Assembly (NCBI GenBank): GCA_039925965.1
Contig: JBDSXW010000127.1
Span: forward strand, 1 to 64,000
DNA length: 64,000 nt
Origin: JAZKFT01 sp039925965
Lineage (GTDB): Bacteria; Bacteroidota; Bacteroidia; Chitinophagales; Chitinophagaceae
Direction of reading: 5' to 3'
Shown: positions 48,605-58,151 of the stretch, one piece after another
Numbering within the stretch: position 1 is the stretch's first letter
Layout of the letters: each line of letters opens with the position of its first letter
The notes under the pieces: model-generated
What the model saw: only the letters and a program-made list of their open reading frames with translations
Database searches by the model: none
Told to the model about the DNA's origin: nothing
Made by a program: the position numbers and the translations under genes

Positions 48605-49813
48605 TTATGGCTTTGCCGAACCAGGCTTGTTTAGTTCTTTGGTCATCCGGAATGTGAAAAATAGTAATACGGCCAAACCGATACCCATTGCCAGCCATAA
48701 CCATTTTTTGTTACCGTCACCTGCGGGCGGAGCAGCCACCAGGACTTCATTGTTTTTTATCGAACCCGGCAGCAAAGAAGGCGCGTCGCCAGGAACAAGG
48801 TCTTTAAAATATTTCAAGTCGTAACCTGGCATACCAGCCAGGCTGTCGCCAAAGTAGAGGGAATAGGTTTTGCCTTTTTCCAGCCAGGTATACAGCCATT
48901 GTTTACGCAAAAGCCCTGCTGCCTTTACCAGGCGCAGTGGGGGATTGTCGTCATTTTGGATATTAAAAGCAACCTGAGTTGACCGGGTGTTGACCGGGAA
49001 CCACTCCACGGCGGCCGAACTGAGTGTAAATGTTGGTCCGGAGTTGTTATCTCCAATGGTCACCAGCCTTCTGAAATAGGGCGCTCCGGTAACACGCAAT
49101 AGCATGCTTTCAAACGGCCAAGCCTCGCTGAACGATATTGTGCCATATGTTCTCTTGCTGCTGCTGTCGTGTTGGGTAACGGATATTGAACCTATCGTGT
49201 CGTAGGCTACGATACCGGGCTTGTTATAAAAGTAGCTGCCGGCACTTATAATATTAGCGGGCAGCAGATCCTTATTGTTAAACGAAATGTCAAGGTAAGA
49301 ATAGGTTACAGGCGGAATATCGATGGTCGTATTATAAGCTCCTTTAGCCCCCAGCTCACCCATATGTATAGGTATATTTTCTTTGATAATAAACCATTGT
49401 TTGGTATCAGGGCTGCCGCTGATGTTGACCGTTCTATCGGCTGCAGTATTCTGAATTTCCAACATCAGTTGTTCTACCAGCTTTTCGGTATTTCTGATTA
49501 CCACATGCATTTTTTTATCTGGCTGTATCGTTTTGGAAAGAATTGGGAATGGAACGAAACTGGCCATAGCGCTGCTCTCCTGATCGTTCATAATAAAGGG
49601 GACTTCCTTGCCGCTGTTGTCGTACAGCCGGATGCCATTCATGTTCCCTTTGCAACGGGCAAGGATAATAGCTGAGAGCGGTATTCTATAAAATTCATTG
49701 CTATCGGCCGGAGGAAGTGAACTGCTAAAGGCAAAGTTCTTTTGGGCATTGGCCTGGTTGGCAAAGGCAAACAACAACAGTAAAAAACCGGTGCCGATTC
49801 GAAACATGATCAT
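48605..49813 (-). CDS. DUF3999 family membrane-anchored protein
   Basis: A 402-residue exported protein with an N-terminal signal peptide (ending NQANAQ) and one C-terminal membrane helix near residues 372-390 (WLWLAMGIGLAVLLFFTF), leaving a large periplasmic beta-rich part. Segments such as FYRIPLSAIILARC, RLYDNSGKEVPF and the final helix match DUF3999. It follows the DUF2339 gene by 91 bases on the same strand; the DUF2339-DUF3999 pairing recurs in distant phyla, so the two are likely one membrane complex of unknown function. An ATG two codons later is an alternative start. Confidence 0.82.
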   Translation of the reverse strand: MIMFRIGTGFLLLLFAFANQANAQKNFAFSSSLPPADSNEFYRIPLSAIILARCKGNMNGIRLYDNSGKEVPFIMNDQESSAMASFVPFPILSKTIQPDKKMHVVIRNTEKLVEQLMLEIQNTAADRTVNISGSPDTKQWFIIKENIPIHMGELGAKGAYNTTIDIPPVTYSYLDISFNNKDLLPANIISAGSYFYNKPGIVAYDTIGSISVTQHDSSSKRTYGTISFSEAWPFESMLLRVTGAPYFRRLVTIGDNNSGPTFTLSSAAVEWFPVNTRSTQVAFNIQNDDNPPLRLVKAAGLLRKQWLYTWLEKGKTYSLYFGDSLAGMPGYDLKYFKDLVPGDAPSLLPGSIKNNEVLVAAPPAGDGNKKWLWLAMGIGLAVLLFFTFRMTKELNKPGSAKP

Positions 49814-49904
49814 TTAGATTGCAGGTGATAAGAATACATTTTAATTAATTCGTCTTCGTACTCAGGTTTGCACATAGAAGCGCATCGGCCAACACCAACC
49901 GTGC

Positions 49905-52355
49905 TTACTCGTCGCCATTAGAAGACGCTGTTGCGGTCTCTTTCCGGAGCCCATCATCAACCAATATTTTTTTAAGCCGCTGGTACATAAAAGACACCAC
50001 CAGCAACAAAATACCCAGGCAAAAGAATGCTGCGATTTTGCCGCCCTCGGCAATATTTCTGATATCGAAAAAGAACAATTTCACCAGCGTAATTGCAAAG
50101 AGTACCAGTGAAATAATCCGCAGCGGCCGGAACTTGTAATGCATGCCCAGCCACATGAAACCAAAGGAACAAAGTCCCCACAAAATCGGCAGCCCAATCT
50201 TGATGAATTGTGTTTGCATCGCATCCCAGTTACCAATATCTTTTACAAAAAGCGCATTGATCAGCAGGTAGCATTCCATACTCAGGTAAATAACTACGGT
50301 ACCACCCAGCAGCCAAGTGAAAACACCAGATGAAGACTTATCGATGCCGGCAATGTTTTTGACATACTGTGTCAATCGGTAAAGCATAAAACCTACCAGC
50401 ACCGCACCGATCCAATGTGCTGTAAAATGCATGGCAAGGCTCGCAGGTCCTGTTCTGAACGCAAGCTGGATATTAACAATGCCTGTACTATTTACCAGGT
50501 AGGCAGCTACGCAAACGCCCAATAAAAATGCTTTTAGGAGACCAGTCGCCAGTCCGTTAATTTTTTCGGGTAGTATAAACACGAGGCCAATCACAAATGC
50601 GTAGCTGTATAGGAGCAGGTAAAGAAGCCTGCTATTGTAATCCGCAAATTGCTGGTACAGCTCCAATGCCCCTGTCAGATAAAGCAATATAACCGAAACA
50701 GCGAGGTAGGCAATCGGAGATGGTGTAGCGACTAACCATGGCACGGTAGGTGAGGAGGCGTCTTTTTTGCGAAGCAGGAATAGGATATACGTTGCGATGG
50801 CAGCGAACAAAGTGGTGAGAAATCCTTTGTTGAAAATAACGGGCATCTGCTGGCCCTGCGCTATCACATAATAATTATTCCAATCCATACAGAGGCTCAG
50901 TAGCATGGCGATAGATACCACTATGGAGCCAAGTCGTACCAATTCAATCCTTGATTTTTGAAACAACCAGTATAGGAGCACCGCTTCGCTGGCCCAGAAT
51001 AAGGTAATGAAATTGCCTTTCAACTGTATCGGTGCGGTCACTGAAATGAACGTGAGTGTAAGTCCGATGAGCAGGTACAGTACATTGAAATCGGCTTTCT
51101 TATTGCGGAACAAAATAAAGGAAGCGGCCAGGTTAAACACGCCAAGCAAACCACTGAACAAACCGCGGTAGGCATCATAACCCGCGGCATCAAGGCAATA
51201 AAGACCTGCACCAAAAAATAACCCGGTATTGGCCAGCAGGATGCCGAAATCGGTACCGATGAACTTTTTGTTTTCCCGGATATTATGTGCCACATTAATT
51301 ACAAAGAACATTACGTAGAAAGCCGCAGCAAACCAGAAGCCATGAATATAGCCCATTGGCCTGGCGATGGCATCAAATGTAACCAGCCAGGAGCCGAATA
51401 AAATGATGGTGAAAATAAAGGCAAGCAGGTTCAGCAGCCGCCAGCTTTTGTGATAAGCGATCACGAGCAGTCCGGTATTTAGAATCAGGAGGTACGTAAA
51501 CAACGCGATATAGTTGCCACCACCGTCGCTGGCCATAAACGGGGTAGCAAATCCGCCGACCAGTGCAAGAATGGCGACCTCCTGTTTATTGTACAATAGT
51601 GATAAGGCCACGGAAAAAGCAGTGATCACCACCATAATCAGGAAGGCTGCTGTTTGGCCAAACAAGTGAAATTGCTGAAAAGCAAGGGTGATCGAAAAAT
51701 AAAAAACTGCGAGGCCGCCACCTGTAAGCACCGAGCTGAACGCCCGGTAGCTATTTCGCAGCCAGTGGGCAAGCGCTACCAGTATACCACCACACAGGAT
51801 GCCGATACCTACCCGGGCCACGGGGCCGATCCATTCTTTATCAATGGCATATTTTACAAAAAACCCGATGGCAATCACCAGAATGCAGATACCAATCTTA
51901 CTGACCAGGTTTTCGCCGATGAATTTTTCAAGGTCGGGATGCTGGTCAAAAAAACCGGGTTTCGGCACGCGTGGTGGTGTAGCTGGTCCGGCCGGATTAG
52001 AAACGGCAGGTGGGATATTAAAAGGCAGGGCCCGTTTTTCTTCTGCTGCCACTTCCTCCTCCCTTTTAAATCCTGATTCCCAATAGTTGTCGACCGTTTG
52101 TGCGGGTGGTTTTTCAGGGGAAAGTGCTGCCTGGCGAACGATAGGCGCTGCCGGCTTTTTGGGCGGCGGTGATGTTAGCTTTATTTCTTCGATCCGGGGC
52201 TGGATTTCAGGTGGCTTTACTTGAATCTCCCCGATATATGTTTTTAGTTTTGTGATCTCGCCTCGCAACTTATCCATCCCGTCGTTCATATTATTTCGCA
52301 ACGACACCATGAGGATCAAAATGGTTACCAGTAATAAAAAGACAATGATTTCCAT
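49905..52355 (-). CDS. DUF2339 polytopic membrane protein
   Basis: An 816-residue protein with one N-terminal membrane anchor (MEIIVFLLLVTILILMVSL), then a charged coiled-coil and Pro-rich linker to about 130 (IEEIKLTSPPPKKPAAP), then roughly 20 or more membrane helices to the C-terminus. Recognisable DUF2339 stretches include ENLVSKIGICILVIAIGFFVKYAID and NKQEVAILALVGGFATPFM. Function is unknown; related proteins are described only as large integral membrane proteins. It is the first gene of the pair with DUF3999. Transcription reads toward 48.4 kb. Confidence 0.88.
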   Translation of the reverse strand: MEIIVFLLLVTILILMVSLRNNMNDGMDKLRGEITKLKTYIGEIQVKPPEIQPRIEEIKLTSPPPKKPAAPIVRQAALSPEKPPAQTVDNYWESGFKREEEVAAEEKRALPFNIPPAVSNPAGPATPPRVPKPGFFDQHPDLEKFIGENLVSKIGICILVIAIGFFVKYAIDKEWIGPVARVGIGILCGGILVALAHWLRNSYRAFSSVLTGGGLAVFYFSITLAFQQFHLFGQTAAFLIMVVITAFSVALSLLYNKQEVAILALVGGFATPFMASDGGGNYIALFTYLLILNTGLLVIAYHKSWRLLNLLAFIFTIILFGSWLVTFDAIARPMGYIHGFWFAAAFYVMFFVINVAHNIRENKKFIGTDFGILLANTGLFFGAGLYCLDAAGYDAYRGLFSGLLGVFNLAASFILFRNKKADFNVLYLLIGLTLTFISVTAPIQLKGNFITLFWASEAVLLYWLFQKSRIELVRLGSIVVSIAMLLSLCMDWNNYYVIAQGQQMPVIFNKGFLTTLFAAIATYILFLLRKKDASSPTVPWLVATPSPIAYLAVSVILLYLTGALELYQQFADYNSRLLYLLLYSYAFVIGLVFILPEKINGLATGLLKAFLLGVCVAAYLVNSTGIVNIQLAFRTGPASLAMHFTAHWIGAVLVGFMLYRLTQYVKNIAGIDKSSSGVFTWLLGGTVVIYLSMECYLLINALFVKDIGNWDAMQTQFIKIGLPILWGLCSFGFMWLGMHYKFRPLRIISLVLFAITLVKLFFFDIRNIAEGGKIAAFFCLGILLLVVSFMYQRLKKILVDDGLRKETATASSNGDE

Positions 52356-52794
52356 TAGGTTTAGGGGCTTTTGAGATTTGAAGATAGTTGATGGAAATCC
52401 ATTTACTGCCCCTGGTGAAATCAGTTGCTATGCGTTTTACTTTTGGAACAAAGCAACCTTGGCTCTTTCACAGAGTATTATCGGGGCAAAGCTGACTTTA
52501 TCCAAAGGTTAGCATCATCGTTGTTGCCAGGTCCCTTTTTCAGCGGAAAATATTCAAATAATCAACAATCAATATTCAATATTCAATGGAAATACAACGG
52601 GATCCAACTAGCTCAAAATTGAATGTTGAGCTCGAATATTTGTCCTATACCTAACCAAGGGCTACCCGTTTCGAGAAGAAGATGGTGACATTTAAATCTT
52701 AAAGCCTTGCATCAGCTCCTGTACCTTACACCTTACAGAAGCTCTTGATCCTTGAACCTTGAACCTTGAACCTTTGTTCCTTTTTTTAAAACAA
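52356..52794. other. Intergenic stretch with simple repeats
   Basis: No gene seen. Contains AT-rich CAATATTCAATATTCAAT words near 52565-52586 and the 7-bp repeat array at 52744-52771. It separates the DUF2339 operon start from the end of the unknown secreted gene. Confidence 0.5.
52744..52771 (+). repeat. Four 7-bp CTTGAAC repeats
   Basis: CTTGATC, CTTGAAC, CTTGAAC and CTTGAAC run head to tail. The reverse complement of the same unit forms a second array at 55221-55241. Confidence 0.8.
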
Positions 52795-54000
52795 TTATTT
52801 TCCTGTGTTGAACTTGCCAATGGTATTAAAATTAAACTTCACACTTAGAAAACCCAGGATATTGCCAGTTGCCGGATCGTACTTAAATTCCAATGGCAGC
52901 CAAATATCATTTATAACCCGTACCCGGAAAGTGCCATTGAGTGTAAACAAGTTTCGTTTTTCATTTTGGTACAGGGTTTGGAAAATATGCTGGTAAGCAC
53001 CAGAAAATTTTAGTTCGAGGTAAGACTGGTCATTGCCTTTGTTCCGTATTACCCAGTTAAAACCAAATTCAGATGCCAGAACGGCCCGCTTTAAATCCCT
53101 ACCTTTTGAAGTGGTATCGTCAACGAAATTAACCGCTGCCTGTAGATTCATCTCGGTGTTGGAGCCTGCCTTTACTTTGCCCATTCCTTTTAATAACTCT
53201 GTTTTCAACAATATGTTTGAGAAGAAAAACTGGTCCTTAAAAGTGGTATCGCTAAGACTTACTGTCCAGAGTAATTTCTTTTTCAGTTCGTTTTTCAGAT
53301 CCCGGAAATTGACCTCCGATTCCCTTTTAATATTGGCCGCCGGGCTGACAGTGATAAGGCTGGTAAACCTCGCAAGCTGGCTCCGGACTGCAACTGCTTT
53401 TACAATTTGTTGAAAATTCCCGTCCAGCTTATTAAAAGCAACCAGGGTATCGGTAAATAGTTTATTTACAAGCAATACCAGCTCTTTCCGTTTGTCGAAG
53501 TTGGCGGGCGTATTGGGGAAGCTGTCCTGTATATATTTATTCAGGCCATCGTGTAAGGCGTTGATTTCGATGCTCAGGCTATCATTGCCCAACTCCCTGA
53601 AAAGGAGTCTTGAAGTGGTAGTATCCCTGTTGTTGATCAGCGCATATTTTACTGACGAAGAGAAGCCGTTGAACTTATAGGACGAATCCAGTTTGAGGCC
53701 AAAGCCGAAGTTGATTTTACGAAGTTGTTTGTACTTAATATAATTGGTGTCAATGGCTGCAGAAGGGTTGCTTTTCAGCAGCACCGCAAAAGGGTTGGAA
53801 GCAAAATTGAGTTCCTTTTTTGGGCCTGTCAGGTTATTGAAAGATAGCTGGAAGAAGCTGGTCAGCAAGTCTTTGAAATTGCCGCTTGCCAGCGAGTCTG
53901 CCGTCAGTAGACCCTGTACTCCTGATTTCTGGCCATAGCCATAAGTAGCTGTTACGATCAGTAAAATGACGGGGGCGATCAATTTAAATAGTTGGCGCAT
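52795..54000 (-). CDS. Secreted hypothetical protein, possible outer-membrane barrel
   Basis: A 401-residue exported protein with a signal peptide (MRQLFKLIAPVILLIVTATYGYGQ). The C-terminal half has alternating amphipathic strands (LASEFGFNWVIRNKG, YLELKFSGAYQHIF, LFTLNGTFRVRVIND, LPLEFKYDP, FLSVKFNFNTIGKF), consistent with a small beta-barrel; the middle is helical and Lys-rich. I recognise no family name. It lies 18 bases after the small gene at 54019-54456 on the same strand, so the two are probably one operon. Confidence 0.7.
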   Translation of the reverse strand: MRQLFKLIAPVILLIVTATYGYGQKSGVQGLLTADSLASGNFKDLLTSFFQLSFNNLTGPKKELNFASNPFAVLLKSNPSAAIDTNYIKYKQLRKINFGFGLKLDSSYKFNGFSSSVKYALINNRDTTTSRLLFRELGNDSLSIEINALHDGLNKYIQDSFPNTPANFDKRKELVLLVNKLFTDTLVAFNKLDGNFQQIVKAVAVRSQLARFTSLITVSPAANIKRESEVNFRDLKNELKKKLLWTVSLSDTTFKDQFFFSNILLKTELLKGMGKVKAGSNTEMNLQAAVNFVDDTTSKGRDLKRAVLASEFGFNWVIRNKGNDQSYLELKFSGAYQHIFQTLYQNEKRNLFTLNGTFRVRVINDIWLPLEFKYDPATGNILGFLSVKFNFNTIGKFNTGK

Positions 54001-54018
54001 AGAATTGGATTTTCGCGG

Positions 54019-54456
54019 TTAGAGGATAAAGAAATCAAAATTGAAAGTACCTGGTTTGAACTTTTGAGATTTTGGAATGGCGTCGATGTCAATGGAGATT
54101 TCAGCGGTACCGAGGCTTTTGCCTTGTATACTGATAATATCCCCGCTGGCCACACCATCAAATGAAAGGGTTCCGCTTTGAGTTAGTTCTTTTGTAGCAC
54201 CATTGAATGAAGCTTTTAAGGAGCTGAGGCCGGGATCTACATTGGTAAATATGGCTGTAATGGTGGCCGTTTTGGTAGCTGTTCCTGTTTCAAAAGAGCT
54301 TTCGTCAGCAATAATTTCTAACTTTTTTATAATGGCCTGCCTGCTGTTCTTTAATTTCTCGTTTACAGTTTTATGAACTGCCTCCAAAAGACTCTCCATT
54401 TCAGCATCTGTAAGTTTTACGTTGCCGAGATCTACGGTGATTTTTTTTGTTTTCAT
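54019..54456 (-). CDS. Hypothetical protein, helical N-terminus and beta C-terminus
   Basis: A 145-residue protein without signal peptide. Residues about 16-50 form a helix (TDAEMESLLEAVHKTVNEKL); the rest is beta-rich and Ser/Thr-rich (TKTATITAIFTNVDPGLSS, GTLSFDGVASGDIISIQGKS). No family is recognised. It is first in a two-gene unit with the putative barrel protein, and divergent from yajQ. The regular secondary structure pattern suggests a cytoplasmic or surface beta-sandwich module. Confidence 0.65.
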   Translation of the reverse strand: MKTKKITVDLGNVKLTDAEMESLLEAVHKTVNEKLKNSRQAIIKKLEIIADESSFETGTATKTATITAIFTNVDPGLSSLKASFNGATKELTQSGTLSFDGVASGDIISIQGKSLGTAEISIDIDAIPKSQKFKPGTFNFDFFIL

Positions 54457-54674
54457 AGTGATTAGAATTTTGGTGCCTACTCTTTTTACCGTTTTCGGCT
54501 TGCCGGTTACCTGGATTTCGATATAACTTCTACAAATATCTTTTGAAACCGCGCGGCAAGCAATAGTCGTTTCACTTTTTTTTGAGTTTAAATCACGGCA
54601 GTATAGTCGTGGTAGGTCCCGAAGGAAGATATAAGCCGATTAATTGCGCTGTGCCAGTTGTGCTTCGGTTTTTT

Positions 54675-54682
54675 TACATTTG
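54675..54682 (+). promoter_or_regulatory. TAnnTTTG box upstream of yajQ
   Basis: TACATTTG matches the Bacteroidota -7 consensus exactly and lies 44 bases before the yajQ ATG. A TTG at 54658 could be the -33 element but the spacing is short. Confidence 0.45.
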
Positions 54683-54725
54683 CGCATTCAGTTCAAAAAT
54701 TAGTATCATCTAAATCTTATCAGCT

Positions 54726-55217
54726 ATGCCATCATTCGATATCGCCAGTAAAGTAGACCTGCAAACTCTGGACAATGCCATTAACGTGGTAAAAAAGGAA
54801 ATTACCAACCGCTTCGATTTCAAAGGGAGCCATGTGGAGATTGACCTCGACAAAAAGAATTTTATGCTGAAGCTCGAAGCCGACAGCGACATGAAGATGC
54901 AGCAAATCATCGATGTGCTCATCAGCCGCAGCATGAAACAGGGTCTGGCAGCGGAAGTTTATGACCTCAGTAAGGAAGGCGCCCAAAGTGGCAAAGTATG
55001 GAAACTGGAAGTGCCCGTGCGCAATGGACTCAAACAAGAGGATAGCAAGAAGATCGTGAAGATGATCAAAGACAAGGGCCTCAAAGTACAGGCAGCCATT
55101 ATGGACGATATCATCCGCGTAACCGGTAAAAAGCTGGATGATTTACAGGAAGTGATCGCCGCCTGCAACGAGGGCAACTTTGGTGTAGCGCTACAATATG
55201 TGAATATGAAGTCGTAG
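54726..55217 (+). CDS. yajQ: YajQ family nucleotide-binding protein
   Basis: A 163-residue protein matching the YajQ/DUF520 family along its full length: MPSFDIASKVDLQTLDNAINV at the start, NRFDFKGSH near residue 29, KLEADSDMKM and, at the end, LDDLQEVIAACNEGNFGVALQYVN. Family members have two ferredoxin-like folds, bind nucleotides or tRNA, and some bind cyclic di-GMP; in Xanthomonas a homologue acts as a cyclic di-GMP-responsive co-regulator. Here the ligand and partner are unknown. Single-gene unit with a TAnnTTTG box upstream. Confidence 0.95.
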   Translation: MPSFDIASKVDLQTLDNAINVVKKEITNRFDFKGSHVEIDLDKKNFMLKLEADSDMKMQQIIDVLISRSMKQGLAAEVYDLSKEGAQSGKVWKLEVPVRNGLKQEDSKKIVKMIKDKGLKVQAAIMDDIIRVTGKKLDDLQEVIAACNEGNFGVALQYVNMKS

Positions 55218-55220
55218 GCG

Positions 55221-55241
55221 GTTCAAGGATCAAGGTTCAAC
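55221..55241 (-). repeat. Three 7-bp repeats, inverse of the array at 52744
   Basis: GTTCAAG, GATCAAG and GTTCAAC start three bases after the yajQ stop. They are the reverse complement of the CTTGAAC/CTTGATC units at 52744-52771, so the intervening 2.4 kb is bracketed by inverted copies. Confidence 0.75.
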
Positions 55242-55414
55242 CATAATCAAATATTCATAATTAATCCGAATACAACAGGTTATCAAGGCTGTTGAACGTT
55301 GAAATGGGCGTTTGTACCAATGGCATTAAGATGACCGCAAACTGCCGGATATTGGCAGGCAGGTTAAACAATTTAAAGTTTTTTTGAAATGAAAATCGGC
55401 AAATCAGGCCGGCG

Positions 55415-56011
55415 TCAGGTTGCGGGGAAATTCTGCGTTAGCAGACCATACCGCCGGTTGAATAAATTTCCAAAACTATAGCCAATAGTAAGTCCTATCA
55501 TGGTACCGCATAGCACATCCAGCGGGTAATGCACGCCTACATAGATCTGCGCATAGGATATCAGAAAAGCCCAGACAAAGAATAGTTTGATTGGGCGGCC
55601 CAGCAATTTTTTTGTACTGGTTACAATAAACGTGGCAATGGTAAAGTGATTCGCAGCATGGCTTGAAGTAAAACTGAAACTACTTGGACAGCGCTTTATA
55701 ATGAAACGCAGGTATTGTTGCATAAACGGGTCGTTGCAGGGGCGAAGCCTGCCAACGTAGACTTTCAGAATTTGGCTGCTGATGATATCGCTAAGTGCAA
55801 TAGCGGCCAGCAATGACAAGATCCAGACCATACCTCTCCATCGAAAATTATACACTGCAAAAATGACCAGGAACAGGTACAGCGGCGCCCACATATTCGC
55901 CTCCCGGATCCACGGCATCCAGCTGTCAAAAAAAGCGTTGGCTCCGTCCTGGTTGATCCTCAGAAACAGTGTTTGGTCAAGGTATTCAATTTTTTTCCAG
56001 AGACTGTGCAT
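55415..56011 (-). CDS. PAP2 family membrane phosphatase
   Basis: A 198-residue integral membrane protein with five or six helices. The three PAP2 motifs are KVYVGRLRP near residue 90, FTSSHAANHF near 115 and YAQIYVGVHYPLD near 155. The catalytic histidines are present, but the arginine of the canonical SRxxxGxHxxxD third motif is glutamine, and motif 2 has SSH instead of SGH. Family members dephosphorylate lipid phosphates such as undecaprenyl pyrophosphate or phosphatidic acid. The motif variants are common in Bacteroidota members as far as I recall. Not in an operon. Confidence 0.88.
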   Translation of the reverse strand: MHSLWKKIEYLDQTLFLRINQDGANAFFDSWMPWIREANMWAPLYLFLVIFAVYNFRWRGMVWILSLLAAIALSDIISSQILKVYVGRLRPCNDPFMQQYLRFIIKRCPSSFSFTSSHAANHFTIATFIVTSTKKLLGRPIKLFFVWAFLISYAQIYVGVHYPLDVLCGTMIGLTIGYSFGNLFNRRYGLLTQNFPAT

Positions 56012-56572
56012 GGGCTTATAAATAAAGGTTGATGTAAAAGTTTTGCCGATGCCAGGACAATAGTTATCAGCTGTCCTCTTTTTTGCAGCAGTTCTGCCAG
56101 AACAAATTCACAACTGGTGGCGGTCGTTCATAGATGCCTATTTGCAGACTTTATCCAGCAATGCAGGCATCCAATGCAGCAAACTTACACTTTAGCCGTA
56201 ATCCGGCAATTTTACCAATCAAATGTGCAACGAGTATCAATGTTAAAGCCAACGCCTTGCAAACTTCCAACCGAAAGTTCCAGCCAGGTCTGCCACGCAT
56301 AGTTTTCATTTACAGAATATTTGCACCTGTTAGCTGGAGCAATGGGAAATAATACTCATGCTCAATTGCATGTCACAAGCTCCGATAAATTAACCTGGCA
56401 AAAGATGCCGACCGCTGAAAATTGACGGACAATTTTTACGGAAAATGAAATCTGGCGAACCGGCCCCGGAAAATTAAAAATGGACGTAATATAGCAACAG
56501 AATGGAATTCAGCCATTTTGCAAGAGTAACTGGCATCCCGGAAAACTTTTTTACGATCTTCACCACATGTAA
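56012..56572. other. Intergenic stretch between PAP2 and NPP genes
   Basis: No gene supported. Short frames near 56117-56352 carry no recognisable motif. Holds the divergent promoters of both neighbours, which I could not place. Confidence 0.5.
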
Positions 56573-57841
56573 ATGCTTAACATGAGTAAAAATATCTTCC
56601 TTTTCGTAATGCTGTTTTTAAGTACCGGTTCTATGGCGCAGGACACCGTTCAACAGGTGGTGACTGGAAGGAGCAATGCGGCCGGAAATCTCGGGAAACC
56701 CTACGTGGTCCTTATTTCAGCCGATGGATTCAGGTTTGATTATGCGGAGAAATACCATGCCACCAACTTGCTGCGGCTAAGAGCCGGGGGTGTGCAGGCA
56801 AAGAGTATGATTCCATCCTTTCCCAGCGTTACTTTTCCCAATCATTATACAATTGCAACCGGCATGTATCCGGCACACCACGGCCTGGTGTACAACCAGT
56901 TTTACGACCGGAATAAGAAGGCCAGCTATTCCGTTTCAAAACGGGAAACAGTGGAAGACGGATCATGGTATGGTGGTGTTCCGCTATGGGTGCTTGCAGA
57001 GCAGCAGCAACTGCTGACTGCTTCCTACCATTTTGTGGGAACCGAGGCAGCAATCCAGAACAGGTATCCAACTTATTGGTACAGGTTCAGCGACGGAAGC
57101 AATATTGATTTTCGTATACAAAAGGTGGTGGATTGGTTACAACTGCCTGAAGATCTGCGGCCTCATTTGATCTTGTTCTATATGAGCGAAGCGGATCATG
57201 AAGGCCACAATTTTGGGCCGGATTCCAAACAGACCGAAGCCGCTGTACAATTTGTGGATGCTGCAATCGGCAAGATGACAGCAAAAGTGAATGCACTGGG
57301 CTTACCTGTGAATTTCATTTTTCTTTCGGATCATGGTATGGCTGCCGTGGATACCGTTACCAGGATCGACATCGCAAACATGATTGATACCTCTCGTTAT
57401 ATGATGCGTGGTGGGGGTACCAGCCTGCATTTGTATGCAAAGGATACTGCGGATATACCCGCTACTTACCGCACGCTTAAACAAAAAGAGAATGGGTTTA
57501 CCGCTTTTTTGAAAGCAGACATTCCTGCCCGTTGGCACTATACTTCACAGGATGACGTTTTTGGCCGTATTGGGGATATTTTTATCGTGCCACAGTATCC
57601 GAAAGTGTTAAGCAGCGGGTCCAACCGCATCGTTCCTGGTGCTCACGGATACGACCCTGCCATTCCTGAAATGCACGCGAGCTTTTATGCCTGGGGACCT
57701 GGTTTCAAAAAAGGAAAAACAATTCCTTCTTTTGAAAATATTCACGTGTTCCCGATGGTCTGTAGCATTCTTGGACTAAAATATTCACACCCGATTGATG
57801 GGAAGCTAAAAGTGTTGAAAAGGATTTTGAAAAAGCAATAA
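56573..57841 (+). CDS. Secreted ectonucleotide pyrophosphatase/phosphodiesterase
   Basis: A 422-residue exported enzyme of the alkaline phosphatase superfamily, NPP type. The signal peptide is MSKNIFLFVMLFLSTGSMAQ, so an ATG at 56582 is an alternative start. Metal and nucleophile motifs: VVLISADGFRFDY near 45, FPSVTFPNHYT near 83 with the catalytic threonine, YMSEADHEGHNFGP near 205, LSDHGMAAVD near 245, and GAHGYDP near 355. Such enzymes hydrolyse nucleotide or phosphodiester bonds in the periplasm or outside the cell. The C-terminal PMVCSILGLKYSHPIDGKL is also characteristic. It stands alone. Confidence 0.92.
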   Translation: MLNMSKNIFLFVMLFLSTGSMAQDTVQQVVTGRSNAAGNLGKPYVVLISADGFRFDYAEKYHATNLLRLRAGGVQAKSMIPSFPSVTFPNHYTIATGMYPAHHGLVYNQFYDRNKKASYSVSKRETVEDGSWYGGVPLWVLAEQQQLLTASYHFVGTEAAIQNRYPTYWYRFSDGSNIDFRIQKVVDWLQLPEDLRPHLILFYMSEADHEGHNFGPDSKQTEAAVQFVDAAIGKMTAKVNALGLPVNFIFLSDHGMAAVDTVTRIDIANMIDTSRYMMRGGGTSLHLYAKDTADIPATYRTLKQKENGFTAFLKADIPARWHYTSQDDVFGRIGDIFIVPQYPKVLSSGSNRIVPGAHGYDPAIPEMHASFYAWGPGFKKGKTIPSFENIHVFPMVCSILGLKYSHPIDGKLKVLKRILKKQ

Positions 57842-58028
57842 GTTAACCATCCAATTAGGTCCAAAATTTTTCGGGTCAATGGAAGAATAGAGTGGTGGCT
57901 ACGATACTAAAATTTAATCATTCTTAAGGGCTTCTGAATCGGTAGATTTAATATTAAAAAAACATTATTAGTTAACGTATGTAGCTTACCGCGTGCCCGT
58001 TTTGTTTTTGTATCTCCGACCCGGCCTA

Positions 58029-58151
58029 ATGAAATCTTCCCTGATGAGATCCAGCCTGCAGTTTTTTATCTTCGCTACTTTTATTGCTCCATTTCTGAGC
58101 ATGAGCAGGCGTAGTGTGAAACAAAACTCAACAGGTACAATGAATATGTGA
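58029..58151 (+). CDS. Candidate small secreted ORF, possibly frameshifted
   Basis: ATG 58029 opens MKSSLMRSSLQFFIFATF followed by IAPFLSMSRRS, a positively charged start and hydrophobic core resembling a signal peptide, but it stops after 40 codons. A neighbouring frame stays open past the stop. No homologue is recognised; chance cannot be excluded. Confidence 0.25.
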   Translation: MKSSLMRSSLQFFIFATFIAPFLSMSRRSVKQNSTGTMNM

